This document shows, piece after piece, positions 1-8,587 of a stretch of 64,000 nt of DNA. Each line of letters starts with the position of its first letter. Position 1 is the stretch's first letter. Location of the stretch: NCBI RefSeq assembly GCF_001622165.1, contig NZ_LVWG01000036.1:62001-126000 (forward strand), in the 5' to 3' direction. Below the pieces are notes generated by a model, which saw only the letters and a program-made list of their open reading frames with translations, did not search any database and was not told where the DNA came from. A program made the position numbers and the translations under genes. Origin of the DNA: Pelodictyon luteolum (GTDB taxonomy: Bacteria; Bacteroidota; Chlorobiia; Chlorobiales; Chlorobiaceae).

Positions 1-1
1 C

Positions 2-322
2 GAAAACACCCTTGCAGAAGTGTTCGAGATGATGAAGCAGAACGATGTGTCGCAGCTGCCGATCGTTTCATACAATGCACCCATCGGCAGCATCAGTGAG
101 AACCGCATCCTATCCATCCTCATCGAGAACGATGAGGCGATGAATTCGAAGGTCGTGGGGTTCATGGAGCCCCCCTTCCCGGTGTGCCAGCCGGACGCTG
201 CTATTTCGGAGCTGTCGGAAAAACTCCAGCAGAATGCCTCGGGCGTGCTTATCAGTATGCTTGATGGGAAATTACAACTCCTTACGAAATCAGATCTTAT
301 AGACGCCTTGACCCATAAATGA
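2..322 (+). CDS. C-terminal CBS-domain pair (5'-truncated, cystathionine beta-synthase-like)
   Basis: The reading frame is open to the left edge of the window, so this is the last 106 residues of a longer protein. It carries tandem CBS motifs: VSQLPIV near the start of the fragment (first motif end), then a second CBS unit with FPVCQPDAAISEL and GVLISMLDGKLQLLTKSDL. CBS pairs bind adenosyl ligands and usually regulate an attached catalytic domain. The sequence most resembles the regulatory tail of a PLP-dependent cystathionine beta-synthase, whose catalytic part would lie upstream. That assignment is inference, because only the regulatory tail is visible. Other CBS proteins (IMP dehydrogenase-like, transporter) cannot be excluded. 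Confidence 0.7.
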   Translation, partial: ENTLAEVFEMMKQNDVSQLPIVSYNAPIGSISENRILSILIENDEAMNSKVVGFMEPPFPVCQPDAAISELSEKLQQNASGVLISMLDGKLQLLTKSDLIDALTHK

Positions 323-505
323 GGGCGCGGGAAATTATCGGGTTGTTTTTTTGGCAGTATTTCCTTAACTAGGCAGTCCTGCAAAGTCCGGTTTCAGTCC
401 GGCCCTGTCCGGCGCCTGATGCCATGTCAGTGACAGTACCAGCTATGGCAGATACTTCCTGCAGTTCACCCGAGGAACGCAATAACCGAGCAATATGTTT
501 ATGCA

Positions 506-1069
506 ATGAAGGTCGAGTCCAGAAAAAGACAGTTCATATTGGACGGGAAGATCAAGCCCTGTTATTGTGACGGGTGCGGTCAGGTGACCGAGAAAGCTTT
601 TGTCGGGGAGTGGATGCCGAGCGACAAACCGAGAGAGGACGATCTCCTGCTTCCGCCGACGGTAAAAAAAGAGCGGAGCGGGAAGAAGAAGATTGCCGAA
701 ACGCCGGTTCCAGCAGCAGAGAACCAGTACTGGATCCGCTGCATGCAGTGCAATCAGGTGCATCTTCTGCAGGAGTGGCAGATACAGATCGACCGTGAAC
801 TGAGCCCCGAGGAACTCAGTGCTGAGGATTGCCAGATTTATTCGCCGCACGGCATTTATGCTACCGGCGACGCGCTCTACCACCAGTCGCTTGACGAGGT
901 GGGTGTGGTGCGGGAAAAACAGGCTACCGGAAGCGGTGCCTATGTGATTATTGTTGAATTCTGTAAGAGCGGAAGGAAGCAGCTCCTTGAAAACGTGCAG
1001 CTGACCCCTGCCAAGGAAAAGAGCTCCGACAGCATTACGGATTTAATCAAAACGAAATTACGACGGTAA
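506..1069 (+). CDS. Zinc-ribbon protein with CarD/Tudor-like C-terminal domain (hypothetical)
   Basis: This is a 187-residue soluble protein. Cysteines C19, C21 and C24 near the N-terminus and a CxxC pair (C79, C82) suggest a split zinc ribbon, separated by a charged low-complexity insert (about residues 40-72). The C-terminal part (about 112-165) reads GIYATGDALYHQSLDEVGVV followed by a V-rich strand and GRKQLL. This matches the pattern of the small beta-barrel found in CarD/TRCF-type RNA-polymerase-interacting domains and helicase tails. No catalytic motif is visible. It sits just upstream of rpsU in the same direction, so a role in transcription or translation is possible but unproven. No strong Shine-Dalgarno sequence precedes the ATG. 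Confidence 0.75.
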   Translation: MKVESRKRQFILDGKIKPCYCDGCGQVTEKAFVGEWMPSDKPREDDLLLPPTVKKERSGKKKIAETPVPAAENQYWIRCMQCNQVHLLQEWQIQIDRELSPEELSAEDCQIYSPHGIYATGDALYHQSLDEVGVVREKQATGSGAYVIIVEFCKSGRKQLLENVQLTPAKEKSSDSITDLIKTKLRR

Positions 1070-1098
1070 ACCCGTCTCTTGCAAGGGGGTGAATTTCA

Positions 1099-1296
1099 TT
1101 GGTCAGTGTGCAGATGAACGATAATGAATCTATCGACAAGATGCTGAAGCGCTTCAAGAAGAAGTACGAACGCGCAGGTGTTTTGAAGGAGTTTCGCCAG
1201 AACGCATACTTTGTCAAACCTTCGGTTGACGGTCGTTTGAAACGGTCTCGCAGCAAGCGCAGAGCGCAGCGTGCGAACGAAGAACGCAACTCGTAA
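1099..1296 (+). CDS. rpsU: 30S ribosomal protein S21
   Basis: The 65-residue basic protein has the S21 pattern: an N-terminal [20 protein letters not shown] segment, then [19 protein letters not shown] and an arginine/lysine-rich tail ([14 protein letters not shown]). S21 binds the small ribosomal subunit near the 3' end of 16S rRNA and helps initiation. The start is a TTG codon, chosen because a strong Shine-Dalgarno sequence (AAGGGGGTG) lies at 1083-1090 at suitable spacing and no ATG fits the family N-terminus. A hairpin terminator follows at 1327. The length is typical of the family. Confidence 0.95.
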   Translation: MVSVQMNDNESIDKMLKRFKKKYERAGVLKEFRQNAYFVKPSVDGRLKRSRSKRRAQRANEERNS

Positions 1297-1326
1297 TCGA
1301 GGCTTGTTGAAGTCAGCAATGCTCGC

Positions 1327-1356
1327 AGCAGCTCCTTTCGGGGGCTGCTTTTTTTT
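1327..1356 (+). terminator. Rho-independent terminator after rpsU
   Basis: The arms AGCAGCTCC (1327-1335) and GGGGCTGCT (1341-1349) pair around a short TTTCG loop with one G-T wobble, followed directly by a run of T residues to 1356. It separates rpsU from aroA. Confidence 0.85.
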
Positions 1357-1381
1357 CGCCACTTACTTACCCGTTTGACTC

Positions 1382-2683
1382 ATGAGCGTTTTCAAGGGCG
1401 AGGTCACCTCGCTTCCTCCTGACAAGTCGATTTCCCACCGCGCGGCCCTGATTGCCTCCCTTTCGGACGGTGAGACCGAAATCATGAACTTCTCGGCAGG
1501 ATTCGACAATCAGTCGACCCTCGGCGTGCTCCAGGCCTGCGGCATACCGGTACGACAGGAAGAGGTGCCGGGGCCCTGGGGGGCAGCCGTTCGCCGGGTG
1601 GTAATCCAGTCGAAAGGGCTTTGGAGTTTCACCCCGCCCTCTGCACCGCTCCAGTGCAACAACTCGGGAAGCACCATGCGCATGTTCTCGGGCATTCTTG
1701 CCGGCCAGCCGTTCCAAAGCGAGCTGGTCGGTGATGCTTCACTCTTGAAGCGCCCCATGCGCCGGATAGCAGATCCCCTTATGCAGATGGGTGCCGGGGT
1801 GTCGCTCTCGCCGGTCGGTACGGCGCCGGTCGTCATCACCGGTACGAAAGACCTCCGCGCAATATCGTACCGCCTTCCGGTCGCTTCGGCACAGGTGAAG
1901 TCGCTGGTGGCATTCGCCGGTCTGCATGCCGAGGGTGAGACTCGCATCTACGAACCGCTGCTGTCGCGTGACCACACTGAACTGATGCTCGGCCTTGAAC
2001 CACGAATTGAAAACAATGAGAGGGTCATTGTGGTTCCGGGGCGTCGGCAGTTAGATGCCCGGCCCTTCCAGATCCCGGCCGATCCCTCTGCTGCGTGTTT
2101 CATCGTCGCGCTCGGCCTTCTCGGCAGGGGTTCTGAAATCATGATCCGCGACGTCTGCCTGAACCCGACACGGGCGGCATTTCTCGATATCCTCATCCGT
2201 TCGGGTGCTGCCGTTACAATCGAAAACCGCAGGACGGTCGGTGGTGAATCCATCGGCGATATTCTGGTCGATGGCAGTCGGGACATGGAGCCGCTTGTCA
2301 TCAGCGACCCGCAGGAGGTGGCCATTGCGATTGATGAACTTCCGATGCTCGGTGTGCTTTCCTCTTTTGCAACCGAGCGCTTCGAGCTTACAAACGCAGC
2401 AGAGCTTCGGACGAAAGAGAGTGACCGCATCGAGGCGCTCGCCATGAACCTGGAGCGGCTCGGGTTCGAGTGCCATCAGGAACCCGCGGGGCTCAGCGTG
2501 ACGGGGCGGAGGGAGCGTCCTGCAGGACCGGTCGAGGTGGAGTGCTATGATGATCACCGCATCGCAATGAGTTTCGCCGTGGCCTCGAAAGCGTGCGGTG
2601 AAGATATCGTGCTGTCCGACCGGGAAGTGGCCGGCGTGTCCTTTCCTAACTTCTTCTCCCTGATCGACTCTCTGGAGGTTTAG
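1382..2683 (+). CDS. aroA: 3-phosphoshikimate 1-carboxyvinyltransferase (EPSP synthase)
   Basis: This 433-residue enzyme transfers the enolpyruvyl group of PEP to shikimate-3-phosphate, the penultimate step to chorismate. Visible signatures are [10 protein letters not shown] (residues 12-21), [12 protein letters not shown] (93-104), the RDHTELM motif, [10 protein letters not shown] and [12 protein letters not shown] near the C-terminus. These cover the substrate-binding lysine and arginines of the two inverse alpha/beta domains. The protein starts very close to the DKSISHRA motif, so the N-terminus is short but still in the family range. No clear Shine-Dalgarno sequence is present. It lies just after the rpsU terminator, so it probably has its own promoter. 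Chorismate made by this pathway feeds the menaquinone operon at 47.9-56.2 kb. Confidence 0.96.
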   Translation: MSVFKGEVTSLPPDKSISHRAALIASLSDGETEIMNFSAGFDNQSTLGVLQACGIPVRQEEVPGPWGAAVRRVVIQSKGLWSFTPPSAPLQCNNSGSTMRMFSGILAGQPFQSELVGDASLLKRPMRRIADPLMQMGAGVSLSPVGTAPVVITGTKDLRAISYRLPVASAQVKSLVAFAGLHAEGETRIYEPLLSRDHTELMLGLEPRIENNERVIVVPGRRQLDARPFQIPADPSAACFIVALGLLGRGSEIMIRDVCLNPTRAAFLDILIRSGAAVTIENRRTVGGESIGDILVDGSRDMEPLVISDPQEVAIAIDELPMLGVLSSFATERFELTNAAELRTKESDRIEALAMNLERLGFECHQEPAGLSVTGRRERPAGPVEVECYDDHRIAMSFAVASKACGEDIVLSDREVAGVSFPNFFSLIDSLEV

Positions 2684-2702
2684 GAGTTCAGTGTCCCCGG
2701 CC

Positions 2703-3482
2703 TCAGGAGGGGAGGCCGGTGAGGTGGGCGAAGAGTGCTTTGTTGAAGGCTTCGGGCTGCTCAAGGTTCGAGATATGGCCCGCTGCGGCTATGATTTCAA
2801 GTGTTGCTCCGGGTATGGCCCGGGCCATCGCTTTGGCGGTTTCGGGCGGGGTGAGGGTGTCGTGTTCTCCGCAGATCACCATCGTCGGGCAGTTGATGCG
2901 GCTCTGCATCGCCGTGCTGTCGCTACGCTGCATGATTGCCCGCATGGCGGAGGTGATGGCACTTGCCGGCTGAACAGCAATCATCTCGGCCGCCTCTTTC
3001 AGCAGCCTTTCGGGTGCTCCTTTCGTAAAATAGTTCGGCACCATCCGTTTCACTGCTTCCCCGGCTCCGTGTTTTTCGACTCCGGCAATGAAGTCGGCGC
3101 GTGCCGCAGCCGCTTCCGGTGCGTCCGCCTCGGGACGGGTGTCGGCGAGGACAAGGGAGCGGACCCTCTTTGGGTGCCGTTTCTGGAGCGCAAACGCCTG
3201 ATAGCCTCCCATCGAGAGACCGAGAACGGTGGCTTCGCTTATGCTGAGACTGTCCATAAGCAGGACGAGTTCGTCTGCGTACTCATCAAAAGTCCATCCG
3301 CTCCGCTCCGGGGAGCCTTCTATGCCCCATGCATTCGGGGCCACTGCGAGGTATCCTTCCTTTTCCAGGGCCCGCAGCTGAGGGTGCCACATCGCCCCGG
3401 AAAGTGGAAAAGCGTGCAGAAGGAGCACGCTTTTCCTGGTATTTCCGTCGTTTTCCGTATTGACGCCGATCCAGCTCAGCAT
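2703..3482 (-). CDS. Alpha/beta hydrolase
   Basis: The 259-residue protein has the alpha/beta-hydrolase fold: an oxyanion-hole segment LLLHAFPLSGAMW (about 20-32), nucleophile elbow GLSMGG with Ser90, the acid loop CGEHDTLTPP and a C-terminal catalytic histidine in AAGHISNLEQP. It resembles 3-oxoadipate enol-lactonase or carboxylesterase-type hydrolases, but the substrate cannot be read from the sequence. There is no signal peptide, so it is cytosolic. It is the last gene of a minus-strand series, only 3 nt after the YtxH-like gene, so co-transcription is likely. It converges on aroA with about 19 nt between the two stops. Confidence 0.88.
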   Translation of the reverse strand: MLSWIGVNTENDGNTRKSVLLLHAFPLSGAMWHPQLRALEKEGYLAVAPNAWGIEGSPERSGWTFDEYADELVLLMDSLSISEATVLGLSMGGYQAFALQKRHPKRVRSLVLADTRPEADAPEAAAARADFIAGVEKHGAGEAVKRMVPNYFTKGAPERLLKEAAEMIAVQPASAITSAMRAIMQRSDSTAMQSRINCPTMVICGEHDTLTPPETAKAMARAIPGATLEIIAAAGHISNLEQPEAFNKALFAHLTGLPS

Positions 3483-3485
3483 GTC

Positions 3486-3812
3486 TCAGTTCTCCCCGAC
3501 TTTTGGATGACCCTTGATCTCGCGGATGATGCTGTTTGCCTCATCAAGAATCTTGCGGGCTTCCTGGCGTGCGGTGTCGATGATCTCCTGCGAGCGTTTC
3601 TTTGCGTCATTGCTGTAGAGTTCGCCCTCTTCATCCCCTTCATAGAGTTCCGAGGCTTTTTCAAGCGCGTGTTTCAGCTTTCCTGAGAGGATCTGCTGGG
3701 TTTCACTGCCCTTGTTGGGTGCGAAGAGAAGCCCCATGATGGTTCCGCCTGCTGCACCGAGGACTGCTCCAAAAAACATCCCTTTGTAGAATTTATCCTG
3801 CTGCTGTACCAT
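3486..3812 (-). CDS. YtxH-like small membrane protein
   Basis: The 108-residue protein has one glycine-rich N-terminal membrane helix (about residues 9-28, GMFFGAVLGAAGGTIMGLLF) followed directly by APNKGSETQ. This is the classic YtxH pattern of a helix, APxxG, then a charged coiled-coil. The rest (about 40-100) is a charged amphipathic helix with many A, K, E and R residues. Members are stress-associated envelope proteins of unknown biochemical role. The gene is 3 nt from the downstream hydrolase and about 80 nt from the upstream HD gene. The intergenic stretch 3813-3894 is AT-rich and may hold its own promoter. Confidence 0.85.
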   Translation of the reverse strand: MVQQQDKFYKGMFFGAVLGAAGGTIMGLLFAPNKGSETQQILSGKLKHALEKASELYEGDEEGELYSNDAKKRSQEIIDTARQEARKILDEANSIIREIKGHPKVGEN

Positions 3813-3894
3813 GGCCTGATGGGTTATGAGGTGAACGTGGCTCTGTGTGTTGTTATTTAACTTGCAACAATATAAGGATTTTTGCCGTTCCCCT

Positions 3895-5304
3895 TCAGCG
3901 TGGCATCATCGCCATGATCTCCTCGCGTGCGGCAACGATGTAGCGGGTGAGGTCGGGGCGGCAGAGGAGGCGGAACTTTTTCGTGTATCGCTCGAAAGCA
4001 AGGATGAAGTCTGAGCTGAAGACCGACTCGTTGAGATCGTCGAAGCGGATATACTCTCCTTCAAGCTCGAGCGAGTAATGCACGTGCTCGGAGCGGGTGG
4101 GGTAAACGCGCAGTTCTCGAAGGTCGGCGTAGTCGAAGATGTCTTTTTTCGAGGGCGGGTCTATGAGCACCTCGTGGCCGGCAAGCGAGAGGTTGTGGCG
4201 TTCGTTCAGGAACCTGCATATCTGCTGCTCCATCTGGCGGCGGACGTCGCTGTCGCCGTTGTAGGCGAACCACCGTTCATCTGCTTCCCCAGACTCCTTG
4301 ATGTAGGGCTGCACGGTGATGGCGCGCTTGTAGACCCTGCGCATGATGATGTCCTGAAGCAGAGCCTGCAGCGGGTGGCTCTTTCTGCCAAGCAGCTCGC
4401 GGAGTTCATGCAGTACCCGGTCGTCGGCGTTGCCATAGAAGAGTTCGCGGAGTGTTTGCGGTGCCATGAGCCCCAGGGATGCGATGTCCTGGAGCAGGCG
4501 GCGGAGCATGGCCGAGAGCGCACGGCTGGTATGGTGCCAGTAGACGTTGCGCATCATCATGTATTTGGCGAACATGAGGCTCTCGAGCGGAGCTATGCCT
4601 TTTTCGGTGATGGCGAACCGTTCGCGCAGGGGGTCGGGAACGAACGATTCAATCAGCCGCTCAATGTCGATGCTGCCGTACGGGATGTTGCAGTGATGCG
4701 CATCGCGCATCAGATAGTCCATCTTGTCGGGATCAAGCGTGCCGCTGATGAGCTTGCCGAACCGGTTGCCGGCCCCATCTTTGATCAGGGTGATAACGGC
4801 CTCTGGCGATACCTTCCAGTCTTCAAGGAGGATCTCGGCGATCGTCGGCATGCCGGGGTGCTCTTCGTGGATGAAGTGGCCGCAGAGGTCCTCGTGATGA
4901 GAAAACACCGGCTCGCCGTCGGCCACGGGGATCTGGTCCTCGATGATGTGGGCGTGCGGGTAATGGCCGATGTCGTGCAGGAGGCTTGCGGCCAGCAGCA
5001 GTCGGCAGTTGTGGTCGTCGAAATGGAACGTTTCTCCCTGCAGGCTGAGGGCCAGGGGGTTGGTCAGCATGCGCTGCAGGATCAGCTTCATCAGGTGGTA
5101 GACCCCGATGGAGTGCTCGAAACGGGTATGGGTGGCTCCCGGATAGACCTGCTGGGAGAACGAGAGCTGGCGGATGCCCTTCAGGCGGAGAAACGAGGGG
5201 TGCGAGATGATCTTTTTCAGTGGTCCCGAAAGGGGGATGTGCCCCCATATGGGAATGCGGATGAACCCGCCGTCGGATTGGAAAAGGAGATGTTCGGCAA
5301 TCAT
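3895..5304 (-). CDS. HD-superfamily phosphohydrolase (dGTPase-like)
   Basis: This is a protein of about 469 residues of the large HD-domain phosphohydrolase family. Metal-binding signatures are ATHTRFEHSIGVYHL, the HD pair in LLHDIGHYPHAH (about residues 110-118) and a later KMDYLMRDAHH. Family members hydrolyse (d)NTPs or related phosphoesters, and the precise substrate is unknown. I chose the ATG at 5304. A TTG 10 codons upstream (5334) would overlap lptB by 14 nt and also lacks a ribosome-binding site. It lies directly behind lptB on the same strand, so it is probably in one transcript with it, although no shared pathway is evident. Confidence 0.87.
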   Translation of the reverse strand: MIAEHLLFQSDGGFIRIPIWGHIPLSGPLKKIISHPSFLRLKGIRQLSFSQQVYPGATHTRFEHSIGVYHLMKLILQRMLTNPLALSLQGETFHFDDHNCRLLLAASLLHDIGHYPHAHIIEDQIPVADGEPVFSHHEDLCGHFIHEEHPGMPTIAEILLEDWKVSPEAVITLIKDGAGNRFGKLISGTLDPDKMDYLMRDAHHCNIPYGSIDIERLIESFVPDPLRERFAITEKGIAPLESLMFAKYMMMRNVYWHHTSRALSAMLRRLLQDIASLGLMAPQTLRELFYGNADDRVLHELRELLGRKSHPLQALLQDIIMRRVYKRAITVQPYIKESGEADERWFAYNGDSDVRRQMEQQICRFLNERHNLSLAGHEVLIDPPSKKDIFDYADLRELRVYPTRSEHVHYSLELEGEYIRFDDLNESVFSSDFILAFERYTKKFRLLCRPDLTRYIVAAREEIMAMMPR

Positions 5305-5320
5305 GGGGTGCGGGGATGTT

Positions 5321-6055
5321 TCAGTACCGCTCAAGACTGAATTTTTCGCCGAGGTACATTCGTCTCACTTCCGGATGGTTGGCGATCTCTTCCGGAGTGC
5401 CGTGCATGAAGAGGCTTCCATCGAAGAGCAGGTAGGCGTGGTTCGTGATGGAGAGCGTTTCGTGCACATTGTGGTCGGTGATGAGGACGCCGATGTTGCG
5501 TTTCACCAGGCCTTCTACGATCTGCTGGATGTCCTCGACCGCGATCGGATCGACGCCGGCAAAGGGCTCGTCGAAGAGGATGAACTTCGGATCAAGCGCC
5601 AGGGCGCGGGCGATTTCCGTCCTGCGCCTCTCACCGCCGGAGAGCGCGTAGCCCATGCTTTTGCGGATGGCGGAAATGCCGAGGTCCTCGAGCATCATGT
5701 CGGTTTTTTCCTGCCGCTGCGATTTCGGCATGTCGGTGAACTCCAGCACGGCGAGTATGTTCTCTTCGACGGTCATGTTCCGGAAGACGGATGCCTCCTG
5801 CGGGAGGTAGCCGATCCCGAGCCGTGCACGTTTGTACATCGGCTCTTTTGTGATGTTTCGGCTGTCGAGGAACACGTCGCCCCGGTCGGGACGGACGAGG
5901 CCGACAATCATGTAGAATGTGGTTGTCTTGCCTGCGCCGTTCGGTCCGAGCAGCCCCACGATCTCGCCCTGGCTGACTGCGATGTTCGAGTCCCTGACGA
6001 CCAGGTGCTTGTTGTAGGCTTTCTGCAGTCCGGTGCAGCTGAGGGTTGCGCTCAT
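5321..6055 (-). CDS. lptB: LPS export ABC transporter ATPase LptB
   Basis: This 244-residue ATPase of the LptBFG complex powers lipopolysaccharide extraction from the inner membrane. Walker A is [10 protein letters not shown], the ABC signature is [15 protein letters not shown], Walker B is [12 protein letters not shown] and the switch histidine lies in [10 protein letters not shown]. LptB-specific features include KAYNKHLVV near the start and the spacing between these motifs. I chose the ATG at 6055 because [14 protein letters not shown] aligns with the usual LptB N-terminus. An in-frame ATG at 6112 would add 19 unrelated residues. The membrane partners LptF/G are not in this window. It heads the minus-strand run lptB-HD-YtxH-hydrolase. 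Confidence 0.94.
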   Translation of the reverse strand: MSATLSCTGLQKAYNKHLVVRDSNIAVSQGEIVGLLGPNGAGKTTTFYMIVGLVRPDRGDVFLDSRNITKEPMYKRARLGIGYLPQEASVFRNMTVEENILAVLEFTDMPKSQRQEKTDMMLEDLGISAIRKSMGYALSGGERRRTEIARALALDPKFILFDEPFAGVDPIAVEDIQQIVEGLVKRNIGVLITDHNVHETLSITNHAYLLFDGSLFMHGTPEEIANHPEVRRMYLGEKFSLERY

Positions 6056-6153
6056 GGAATGGGATGTGTTGCTGTTGCCGGGTTCCCCCCGGGAATCCGC
6101 GTCATGGATCAATGTACAAATAAATCCCGCCTTTGTTCCGCTCTGCGGCCGCT

Positions 6154-6498
6154 TCAGCTGCCGCCGTATTTCATGTTGAACGACTCTTCACTCATGATGA
6201 GCAGGAGGACTCCCTCAATGAATCCGGCGATGGTGGGTATGCCGGTCCAGCAGAAGAGGATGTACATGATGCCCCAGCCGATGCTGCCGAGATAGAACTT
6301 GTGGATGCCGAGGCTGCCGAGAAAGAGTGCGAAGAGGGCAGCGGCGAGCCGGCTCCTGCCGTTCGGTGCAATCGCTCCGAGGCTTGAGGTGAATGGGGCC
6401 GGGGTCTGTCGAACGCCGCATTTCGGGCATATTTCAGCTTTCCGGTTGATCTGCGCTCCGCATTCGGTGCAGTATTTTTCGTCAGGTTGTATTGCCAT
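6154..6498 (-). CDS. Zinc-ribbon plus TM2-domain membrane protein
   Basis: The 114-residue protein begins with a double-CxxC zinc ribbon (YCTECGAQ and ICPKCGVRQ), then a flexible linker, then a TM2 domain: two membrane helices joined by [17 protein letters not shown] (about residues 60-78), ending [18 protein letters not shown]2 proteins are small inner-membrane proteins of unknown function. The pairing with a rubredoxin-like zinc ribbon is common in bacteria. It lies about 98 nt upstream of lptB on the same strand. No Shine-Dalgarno sequence stands out. Confidence 0.85.
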   Translation of the reverse strand: MAIQPDEKYCTECGAQINRKAEICPKCGVRQTPAPFTSSLGAIAPNGRSRLAAALFALFLGSLGIHKFYLGSIGWGIMYILFCWTGIPTIAGFIEGVLLLIMSEESFNMKYGGS

Positions 6499-6682
6499 CG
6501 TTCAGTGTGTGGTTCAATGGTTCAAGGCGCGTCAGCTCAGCAGAGCATGTTTGAATGAAAATACGGACTCGGGCGGCAAGGGGCAAGACTTTTCCCCAGA
6601 AGATTGTGTACTTTGGTAGTGGGCGCAGTTGGACGAACGGGCGCCGGTATTTTTCCAACCAGCAAGTTCCAAGAGGTTTATT

Positions 6683-7225
6683 ATGGGCAAGGTGATGCCG
6701 TACAAAGGGGTATGGCCGGAGGTGCATGAAACGGTTTTCATGACTGACGGTTCGTATGTGATCGGGGATGTGAAGATCGGGGCGGATTCGAGCCTCTGGT
6801 TCAATGCGGTGGTACGCGGGGACGTCTGCCCCATCCGTATCGGGGAGCGCACGAGCGTGCAGGACAACGTGACGCTGCACGTGACCCATGATACCGGACC
6901 GCTTGAGATCGGAAGCAACGTCACCATCGGTCACGGTGCGACCCTGCATGCCTGTACGGTCGAGGACTATGTGCTGATCGGCATGGGTGCCACCCTGCTT
7001 GACGACTGCGTTGTGGAGCCCTGGTCAATCGTTGCTGCCGGGGCGCTCGTGCGCCAGGGGTTCCGGGTGCCTTCAGGGATGCTGGTCGCCGGCGTGCCTG
7101 CCAAGGTGATGCGCCCGATCACCGAGGAGGAGAGGCGGAACATCGAGGAGTCGCCCGAGAACTATGTGCGATACTCGGCCCACTACCGTGAGGGCAACGT
7201 GCTCGGACAGGCGATTGAGCGTTAG
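6683..7225 (+). CDS. Gamma-carbonic-anhydrase-like (LbH hexapeptide-repeat) protein
   Basis: The 180-residue protein forms a left-handed beta-helix, visible as repeated hexapeptides (VIGDVKIGADSSLW, IRIGERTSVQDN, LEIGSNVTIGHGA, VLIGMGATLL). Histidines in LHVTHDTG and TIGHGATLHAC match the three zinc-binding positions of the gamma-carbonic-anhydrase/YrdA family. The conserved VVRGDVCPIRIG and VAGVPAKVMR segments are also present. Catalytic activity varies in this family, so it may be a carbonic anhydrase or only a homologue. The ATG at 6683 was chosen over one 18 codons upstream because AAGAGG (6671-6676) sits at correct spacing. Confidence 0.9.
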   Translation: MGKVMPYKGVWPEVHETVFMTDGSYVIGDVKIGADSSLWFNAVVRGDVCPIRIGERTSVQDNVTLHVTHDTGPLEIGSNVTIGHGATLHACTVEDYVLIGMGATLLDDCVVEPWSIVAAGALVRQGFRVPSGMLVAGVPAKVMRPITEEERRNIEESPENYVRYSAHYREGNVLGQAIER

Positions 7226-7344
7226 CGCATCAGGGGGCGTCCGGACTGCCGGAATTAGGGTGGTGTTTTCTTGGCTGATTTCGCTAAATTGAGCGGGGTG
7301 GCGGGACCGTCCCTCCAGGCGGGAAAGGCCTTTCCTTTTCCCCG

Positions 7345-8583
7345 ATGACTCTTTTTAAAATGGTTTTTCTGAAACTCCCTGGACAACCCATGATGGAATA
7401 TGATGTAGTGATTGTTGGAGGCGGCATCAGCGGCCTGAGCATGGCGTTTTATTGTGCGGAGGCCGGCATGCAGCCTCTTCTGCTTGAGCAGGGTTCCGAA
7501 GCGGGCGGCTCATTCGCTTCCCCCCGGTACGAGATCGGCAGGAAGTCGTTCTGGCTTGAGATGGGCGCACACACCTGCTACAGCTCCTACCAGAACCTGC
7601 TCGGCATCGTAGAAGCCTGCGGCATGATGGGGGAGATCACCCCCAGGGCGAAGGTGCCGTTCTCGCTCTTCATTGACGGCAAGGTGAAGTCCCTCGTTTC
7701 TTCGCTCCATATCGGCGAACTACTGGTCTCGGCACCGAACCTCTTCAAACTCAAAAAAGATGATCAGAGCGTCCGCTCCTACTATGAGAAAATCGTCGGT
7801 AAAAGGAACTACGACGAAGTGATCCGCCATTTCTTCAATGCGGTTCCCTCGCAGCCCACCGACGACTTTCCAGCCGATATGATGTTCAAGAGCCGCCCGA
7901 AACGCAAAGACGTACTGAAGAACTATACTTTCCGCGATGGCCTCCAGAGTGTCGCCCGGGCGATTGCCGGCCGGAAGGGCATCACCGTTGCCACGGACAG
8001 CGAAGTCACCCTTGTTCGCAATGAGGGCGGACGCTACCGGGTCACTACCGCGAGTGGAGCGGAATATGCTGCCGCGAGCCTTGTGCTGGCTACGCCGTCG
8101 GCTGTCTCCTCGAAGCTGCTTGAAGGAGTGGCTCCGGAGCTGTCGGGGCACCTTTCGGTCCTCAAAGCTGCTGAAGTCGACTCCATCGGCGTCATTGTCC
8201 GCAAGGACGTGGTGGCCCTCAAGCCGGTAGCCGCGCTGATTTCCCCCGACGACGTGTTCTATTCGGTTGTTTCTCGCGATACCGTACCGGACGATCATTT
8301 CAGGGGTTTCTCGTTCCATTTCAGGCCGGGCCTTCCTGAGAAGCAGAAGAAGACCCGCATCATGGAGGTGCTCGGCATTCCGATGGCCAAAATGGAGCAT
8401 ATCAACGTAAAGACGAACACGGTGCCTTCGCTCCGCCTCGGCCACCGCCAGTGGCTCGAAAAAACTGACTCCATGCTCAAAGACGTCAAAGGTCTCGGCC
8501 TGTCGGGAAACTATTTCGGTGGCATGGCCATCGAAGACTGCGTCAGCCGCTCAAAGAGCGAATTCGACCGGATGAAAGGATAG
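7345..8583 (+). CDS. FAD-dependent amine oxidase-fold protein (protoporphyrinogen-oxidase-like)
   Basis: This 412-residue flavoprotein carries the N-terminal dinucleotide-binding motif VVIVGGGISGLSMAFYCAEAG and the acidic residue of LLLEQGSEAGGS. A C-terminal FAD-contacting segment GLGLSGNYFGGMAIEDCV resembles protoporphyrinogen oxidase (HemY/HemG) and other amine-oxidase-fold enzymes. A heme/bacteriochlorophyll precursor oxidase would fit a phototroph, but phytoene desaturase-like relatives remain possible. The likely true start is uncertain: ATG at 7345, or ATG at 7390/7393 just before EYDVVIVGGG. A 14-nt palindrome centred on GGCC (7322-7335) lies just upstream. The mechanosensitive-channel gene starts 4 nt after the stop, suggesting one transcript. 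Confidence 0.72.
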   Translation: MTLFKMVFLKLPGQPMMEYDVVIVGGGISGLSMAFYCAEAGMQPLLLEQGSEAGGSFASPRYEIGRKSFWLEMGAHTCYSSYQNLLGIVEACGMMGEITPRAKVPFSLFIDGKVKSLVSSLHIGELLVSAPNLFKLKKDDQSVRSYYEKIVGKRNYDEVIRHFFNAVPSQPTDDFPADMMFKSRPKRKDVLKNYTFRDGLQSVARAIAGRKGITVATDSEVTLVRNEGGRYRVTTASGAEYAAASLVLATPSAVSSKLLEGVAPELSGHLSVLKAAEVDSIGVIVRKDVVALKPVAALISPDDVFYSVVSRDTVPDDHFRGFSFHFRPGLPEKQKKTRIMEVLGIPMAKMEHINVKTNTVPSLRLGHRQWLEKTDSMLKDVKGLGLSGNYFGGMAIEDCVSRSKSEFDRMKG

Positions 8584-8587
8584 GCCT

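Noticed and set aside
4078-5340. Long plus-strand open frame of 420 codons over the HD gene
   Set aside because: It is the antisense shadow of the HD phosphohydrolase, which has clear motifs; the shadow has no recognisable domain.
7322-7335. Perfect 14-nt palindrome GGAAAGGCCTTTCC before the FAD oxidase
   Set aside because: Kept only as a note; a single short palindrome without a known regulator is weak evidence for an operator.
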